From Bdellovibrionales bacterium (GTDB taxonomy: Bacteria > Bdellovibrionota > FAC87 > UBA2466): a stretch of 64,000 bases of DNA. The position numbers and the translations under genes were made by a program. Location: NCBI GenBank assembly GCA_005776395.1, contig SXPJ01000083.1, positions 1 to 64,000 on the forward strand. Direction: 5' to 3'. Below, piece after piece: positions 59,959-64,000 of this stretch (the stretch's first letter is position 1; every line of letters starts with the position of its first letter). Under the pieces are notes generated by a model, which saw nothing but the letters and a program-made list of their open reading frames with translations, was not told where the DNA came from and did not search any database.

Positions 59959-61145
59959 GGATTGCAATATCGTTAATAGGTCTGCTCCTGACAGGAGTTC
60001 TTTTTACTCTTCTTCATCGTTCTAACCAATCGCAGTTAGGTTCCGGCTTTAAAATGCTTCAGGAAACGGTCGAGGGTTTTCAACGAAACCTAATGGTAAC
60101 CCAAAAAGAGTTTGAAAAAACTTATGAAGTTCGAAACTCAACTTTTCGAATAGAACTCCAAGAGACCCTACAAAGCAGCCGAAAAGAGGTCCAATCAGGA
60201 CTCGCCCACACGACTTTACTGCTAGAGCAAAAAGTTTCACAAATCGACCAACGCTTAGATCAAAGACTAAATTCACTTACTCAAAACGTAGGGAATAAAC
60301 TAGAGCAGAATTTAAAAGACGGATTCCTTCATTTCGAAAAGATCCAAAACCATCTAAAACAGGCTGAACTTCAACTTCAACATTTAAACACCGTGGGACA
60401 GTCTATTAATGATCTGAACAATCTCTTAAAACTTCCCCACTTACGAGGTAATTTTGGAGAGGCCATCCTAGAACAGCTTTTAACCGATCTTCTCCCCCAA
60501 GATGCTTTTGAACTTCAATATCGAATTGTTCCCACTTCAACAGAACGGGTTGATGCTGTCATCAAATACCCACACAAAGTTCTTCCGATTGACAGTAAAT
60601 TTCCTAGAGAACAGGTATTGCCTCTTTTCGAGACCCATGATCCTTTGAAACTTGAAGAAGCTCGCAAAGATCTCGCTGATGTAATGAAAGGGCTCGCGAA
60701 ATCCATTCGCGATAAGTACATTCATCCAGAATATGGGACCACTGAAATAGCACTGCTTTTCGTTCCTAGCGAAACCCTCTACTTCGAAATTCTCAAAAAC
60801 TTAAAACTCTGCGAAGATCTAGCCAAACTAAAGATCTTTGCAGTTTCACCTAATACTTTAGCGATAACTTTGCACTCTTTAGCGTTATCAAGAAGCTACT
60901 ATGAAATGGCTAAAGGGGTTGAAAAGACAATCATCGAGATAAAGAAATCCCAACAACACTTCAAAAATTTTGAAGGTCGTTTTCTTGAAGTCGGAAATTC
61001 GCTTTCTAAAGCTCAAACCACTTTCAATACGGCTGCGACACATCTTTCAAGATATCAGTCTGCAGTCTCACGCTTAACAGGGGTCGAGGCCGAAGAACCA
61101 ATCCAACCTGAACTTAGCGCGCCGCTCCAACCCTTAAATTCATAA
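59952..61145 (+). CDS. rmuC: DNA recombination protein RmuC
   Basis: A 397-residue RmuC with an N-terminal transmembrane anchor (MIWIAISLIGLLLTGVLF), a long coiled-coil (about 35-155) and the nuclease-like RmuC domain: LPHLRGNFGEAILEQLLTDL, VDAVIKYPHKVLPIDSKFPR, PEYGTTEIALLFVPSETLYFE and SPNTLAITLHSLALS. The PIDSKFP stretch carries the PD-(D/E)xK-like residues. It limits inversions and repeat recombination in E. coli. No Shine-Dalgarno is visible, and the start lies in a hairpin. Confidence 0.95.
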   Translation: MIWIAISLIGLLLTGVLFTLLHRSNQSQLGSGFKMLQETVEGFQRNLMVTQKEFEKTYEVRNSTFRIELQETLQSSRKEVQSGLAHTTLLLEQKVSQIDQRLDQRLNSLTQNVGNKLEQNLKDGFLHFEKIQNHLKQAELQLQHLNTVGQSINDLNNLLKLPHLRGNFGEAILEQLLTDLLPQDAFELQYRIVPTSTERVDAVIKYPHKVLPIDSKFPREQVLPLFETHDPLKLEEARKDLADVMKGLAKSIRDKYIHPEYGTTEIALLFVPSETLYFEILKNLKLCEDLAKLKIFAVSPNTLAITLHSLALSRSYYEMAKGVEKTIIEIKKSQQHFKNFEGRFLEVGNSLSKAQTTFNTAATHLSRYQSAVSRLTGVEAEEPIQPELSAPLQPLNS

Positions 61146-61197
61146 TTTCATGCAAAGCAGATTGCCGGGAATCGGTATTTTGGAATAAGAAGACTTT

Positions 61198-62535
61198 ATG
61201 AATCATTTCAGTTCTAAAATGCCCCCTCAAAATCTGGATGCCGAACAATCAGTTCTTGGCAGTATCCTTATAGATAACCAAGTTTTTCACAAAGTCATAG
61301 ACTCCCTTTCACCTGAGGATTTCTACAGACCTGCCCACAGTAAAATTTTCGGTGCCATGATTGAATTGGTTTCCAAGAGTCAGCCTATCGACGTAGTGAC
61401 CCTGACATCCAAAATGAAATCACTGGGAATCTATGAAGAGGTAGGAGGAGCTGCCTATTTAGCTGAGCTTTTGGAGAGAGTGCCTACGGCTCTAAATGCT
61501 GAGTACCACGCTAAATTAATAAGAGATCAGGCAGTCAAACGAAATCTAGTTTCCCTTTGTACTGAAATTGCCAGCCGTGGCTTAGAGCCAGGAGAAACAA
61601 CAGAAGAACTGTTGGACTACGCTGAAAAAAGAATTTTTTCTCTTTCAAGTACGAAACAAACCCGCAGTCTAGTCCCTGTCCGAGATGTCGTTAAAGATGC
61701 CTTCAAGGAATTAGAAAAGCGATTTGAGAATCAAGGACAAATGACTGGAGTTGCCTCCGGATACATTGATCTAGATAAAATTACTCAAGGCTTTCAAAAA
61801 TCGGACCTTATTATTGTAGCCTGTCGTCCAGGGATGGGAAAAACCAGTTTTTCGCTGGGGGTCGCTCGCTATGCTGCGACTCACGTTAAATCACCTGTGG
61901 TTTTTTTCTCTCTTGAGATGGCCAAAGAACAGATTGTTTCTCGTCTCTTAGCCGCAGAAGGAAAGGTAGATTCAACTCGTTTAAGAACGGGAAAACTTAC
62001 TGAACAGGATTGGGACAGGCTAACTCGTGGAGCAGGAAGATTATCAGAAAGCCCCATCTATATCGACGATACCCCAGCCTTAACTGTTTTAGAAATGCGA
62101 AGCAAGGCTCGAAAACTAAAAAGCGAACTCGGTGAAATCGGAATTATTGTTGTGGACTATCTTCAGATTATGGGAGCTACAAACAAAAATGATAACCGTG
62201 AGAAGGTTATCGCCGATATTTCAAGATCATTAAAAGCACTCGCTAAAGAGCTTAATGTTCCTGTAGTCGCCCTTTCACAGCTTAACCGGCAAATCGAAAA
62301 TCGTCCGGACAAACGTCCTATGATGGCAGATCTTAGAGAGTCTGGAGCTATCGAACAAGATGCCGATATTATTCTATTCATTCACCGAGATGATATGGAA
62401 AATGTGCAACCCGGAGCTGTCAGCATGGCAGAGTTCATTGTTAGAAAACATAGGAATGGCCCTCAAGGGACTGTTAAAGTAGCTTGGTTGGGGCAATACA
62501 CTTCATTTGAAAATTTAAGTTCCCAAACGGTCTAA
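61198..62535 (+). CDS. dnaB: Replicative DNA helicase DnaB
   Basis: A 445-residue hexameric helicase. The N-terminal domain contains PPQNLDAEQSVLGSILIDNQ and DVVTLTSKMKSLG. After the linker, the RecA-like domain has Walker A with a slightly unusual CRPGMGKTS in place of the common GRPSMGKT, VVFFSLEMAKEQIVSRLLA, Walker B IIVVDYLQIM, and DLRESGAIEQDADIILFIHR. No intein. A DUF721/DciA-like loader gene is at 14041. Confidence 0.97.
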   Translation: MNHFSSKMPPQNLDAEQSVLGSILIDNQVFHKVIDSLSPEDFYRPAHSKIFGAMIELVSKSQPIDVVTLTSKMKSLGIYEEVGGAAYLAELLERVPTALNAEYHAKLIRDQAVKRNLVSLCTEIASRGLEPGETTEELLDYAEKRIFSLSSTKQTRSLVPVRDVVKDAFKELEKRFENQGQMTGVASGYIDLDKITQGFQKSDLIIVACRPGMGKTSFSLGVARYAATHVKSPVVFFSLEMAKEQIVSRLLAAEGKVDSTRLRTGKLTEQDWDRLTRGAGRLSESPIYIDDTPALTVLEMRSKARKLKSELGEIGIIVVDYLQIMGATNKNDNREKVIADISRSLKALAKELNVPVVALSQLNRQIENRPDKRPMMADLRESGAIEQDADIILFIHRDDMENVQPGAVSMAEFIVRKHRNGPQGTVKVAWLGQYTSFENLSSQTV

Positions 62536-62609
62536 TAAAAAATATCTTTTTTATTGGTCTTTGTGACTTTTCTTATGTTAGGATTTTTCTTAAGCTATGG
62601 GACTTTAAA

Positions 62610-62882
62610 TTGAAGAAGAGACCTAAAAAGAAACCCTCAGTACGCAAAAAAATCAAAGCCATCCCCAAGGGTGATGCGCTTCTTAACCACGTCATTAAAT
62701 TAACCGGCCTTCCTCACAAAACCTTAAAACATGAACTCAAAGAGATTCTGGAAAGAAAAAATATCAGTAGCCACAATTTAAATCTCGGACAATTGCGCTG
62801 CGCTGCTGCAAGCTATGTTCGAGAAATTATGACCTCTCTCGTAGATAAATGCGCTATGAAGAAGAGCGATTCCGTACATTAA
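62610..62882 (+). CDS. Small basic protein of unknown function
   Basis: A 90-residue protein starting at TTG 62610 with GGGA upstream. The first 25 residues are Lys/Arg/Pro rich. The rest is helical, with HVIKLTGLPHKTLKHELKEI then LGQLRCAAASYVREIMT, which could be a helix-turn-helix-like DNA-binding unit. It lies in a gap between dnaB and the transglycosylase. No family recognised. Confidence 0.6.
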   Translation: MKKRPKKKPSVRKKIKAIPKGDALLNHVIKLTGLPHKTLKHELKEILERKNISSHNLNLGQLRCAAASYVREIMTSLVDKCAMKKSDSVH

Positions 62883-62993
62883 TTCCCTTAAATTGAACCT
62901 CTTATTTTCTCAGTTTCAACTATTCGTTTCATTGAAAGACCATGATTGCTATGCTAACTTTAAACGTTTAGAAAACCCGGAAGGAAATGGTTC

Positions 62994-64000
62994 ATGCCCC
63001 TTAAACGTCACGGTTTATATTCTATTGTTCTTTTAATGGTAGGGTCGATTTTAATTTCCTGTGCCTCGGTGAGTAAACCCATATCCGATTCTTCGAAAAA
63101 CCCTTCAATACAGGTAGCTAAAAACGAAACGGAATCTACAACCCAAAACATTATTCCATTTCAAAAAGAATCAAGAGCCAGAACGGCTAGTGAGATTGAA
63201 AATCTGACTATCGATGACATTATAAGGTTGGAAGAGCCCAATACCCAAAACCTCTATGATAATAGCCGATATGATTTCCCTATTACTATGAATTCAAGAG
63301 TCGAGGGATGGATAGATTATTTTACTGGCAGAGGCCGTGGCCATATGGAGCGATATCTTTCTAGATCAAGCCGATATATGCCTGTAATGAAACAGATCTT
63401 TAAAAAAGCAGGTCTCCCGGAAGATCTAGTCTATTTAGCTTTGATTGAAAGTGGATTTAATCTACGTGCAAAATCTAGAGCTAAAGCTGTAGGCCCTTGG
63501 CAGTTTATGAAGGCCACGGGAAAACGTTATGGTCTGCGAGTTGATGCATGGGTTGATGAACGCAGAGATCCCTTGCGAAGCACTGAGGCTGCAGCCAATT
63601 ATCTCAAAGACCTCTATTTGATGTTTGAATCCTGGTATCTCGCAGCTAGCGCCTACAATGCCGGAGAGTATAAAGTTCTACGAGCTATTGAAGAAACGAA
63701 AACCAATAACTACTGGCGAATTTGTGAAACAAAAATGCTTCGTCGGGAAACTAAAGACTATGTTCCCAAATTAATTGCAGCAGCGATCATAGCTAAAAAC
63801 TCCACCAAATATGGTTTTTCTGAAGTCGATTACCAAGAGCCCTTGCAATTTGACAGTGTTGAGATAACCACGCCCGTCAAATTAAAATCGATAGCAAAAA
63901 TGGTTCATGCCTCTGAAGATGACATTCTAGAGTTAAATCCAGCTTATGCTCGCTCGGTCACCCCCCCTTCAGGAGGCCCCTACGAATTAAGAGTTCCTCC
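62994..64000 (+). CDS. Lytic transglycosylase, MltD type (partial, runs off the right edge)
   Basis: The first 335 residues of a lipoprotein murein hydrolase. The signal ends in a lipobox (LISC, Cys23). The SLT domain holds the catalytic Glu in LVYLALIESGFNLRAKSRAK and then AVGPWQFMKATGKRYG, DERRDPLRSTEAAANYL and ASAYNAGEYK. The final part (KSIAKMVHASEDDILELNPA) is the beginning of a LysM-like module. AAGGAAATGG precedes the ATG at 62994. Confidence 0.93.
   Translation, partial: MPLKRHGLYSIVLLMVGSILISCASVSKPISDSSKNPSIQVAKNETESTTQNIIPFQKESRARTASEIENLTIDDIIRLEEPNTQNLYDNSRYDFPITMNSRVEGWIDYFTGRGRGHMERYLSRSSRYMPVMKQIFKKAGLPEDLVYLALIESGFNLRAKSRAKAVGPWQFMKATGKRYGLRVDAWVDERRDPLRSTEAAANYLKDLYLMFESWYLAASAYNAGEYKVLRAIEETKTNNYWRICETKMLRRETKDYVPKLIAAAIIAKNSTKYGFSEVDYQEPLQFDSVEITTPVKLKSIAKMVHASEDDILELNPAYARSVTPPSGGPYELRVP

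Noticed and set aside
62533-62555. AT-only hairpin after dnaB as a terminator
   Set aside because: The stem contains only A-T pairs and would be too weak; no further T-tract of note.
1-64000. tRNA, rRNA, intein or prophage
   Set aside because: Looked for in gaps and in large genes; no cloverleaf, ribosomal RNA, intein block or phage structural gene was seen. A tRNAscan and Rfam run would be decisive.

Overview
The window looks like chromosomal DNA from a moderately AT-rich Gram-negative bacterium, most probably a member of the Bdellovibrionota (Bdellovibrio / Pseudobdellovibrio-like). This is an inference from gene content, with no rRNA or tRNA here to confirm it. Supporting traits are a lysine-rich SWIB-domain protein, a duplicated CxxxC/GYCxxHY zinc-knuckle protein with an H1-like tail, a ParA-like ATPase followed by a J-like/RodZ-like HTH protein, a PrsK-like kinase with an NtrC-type regulator, Ysc84/SYLF and SRPBCC proteins, lipoproteins with clear lipoboxes, and frequent TTG starts.

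Layout. 1-2400 is a decayed zone: the 5' part of an ABC-transporter ATPase gene, a collapsed M20 amidohydrolase remnant, a SWIB gene, a 3 x 54 bp degenerate tandem repeat and a frameshifted transposase. 2424-7113 holds a SYLF protein, a small secreted protein and a sigma-54 two-component pair. 7351-10558 is a compact run (ParA-like ATPase, J-like/HTH protein, RluD-type synthase, PgeF), facing a minus-strand run (rimI, SurA-like, ridA, two small proteins, glpX). 14041-25080 carries dciA and, on the minus strand, the translation/RNA operon rimP-nusA-infB-rbfA-truB-rpsO-pnp followed by an M16 peptidase and dut. 25257-27977 is a bifunctional class A PBP. 28118-29014 holds two small accessory genes, followed by a structured gap. 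29558-35779 is a housekeeping block: ppsR, then hflX-unknown-nusB-glyA-rpiB-fabF-acpP. 36017-49247 mixes metabolism (MTHFR and GcvT overlapping, FAD oxidoreductase), envelope genes (zinc-PLC-like protein, metallophosphoesterase lipoprotein, NfeD, slipin, GT87-like), a family 4 uracil-DNA glycosylase and a CADD-type pABA enzyme. 49468-58043 is the most accessory-looking part: a 1470-residue exported protein with no cysteine, a divergent pair of cysteine-rich reading frames, and a large exported beta-helix protein. 58104-64000 returns to core genes: acyl-CoA dehydrogenase, rmuC, dnaB, a small basic protein and an MltD-type transglycosylase cut by the window end.

How it fits together. Most of the window is core information processing, folate/C1 metabolism (glyA, metF, gcvT, and a likely pABA supply from the CADD homologue) and cell-envelope maintenance (PBP1A, PgeF, MltD). 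The best candidates for something undescribed are the 49.5-58.0 kb block of exported proteins and, on a smaller scale, a hairpin that encloses the rmuC start codon, the CADD homologue with its reactive residues retained, and the repeat-expanded Arg/Asp/Gly tail on PNPase. No CRISPR array, tRNA, rRNA or intact mobile element was found.
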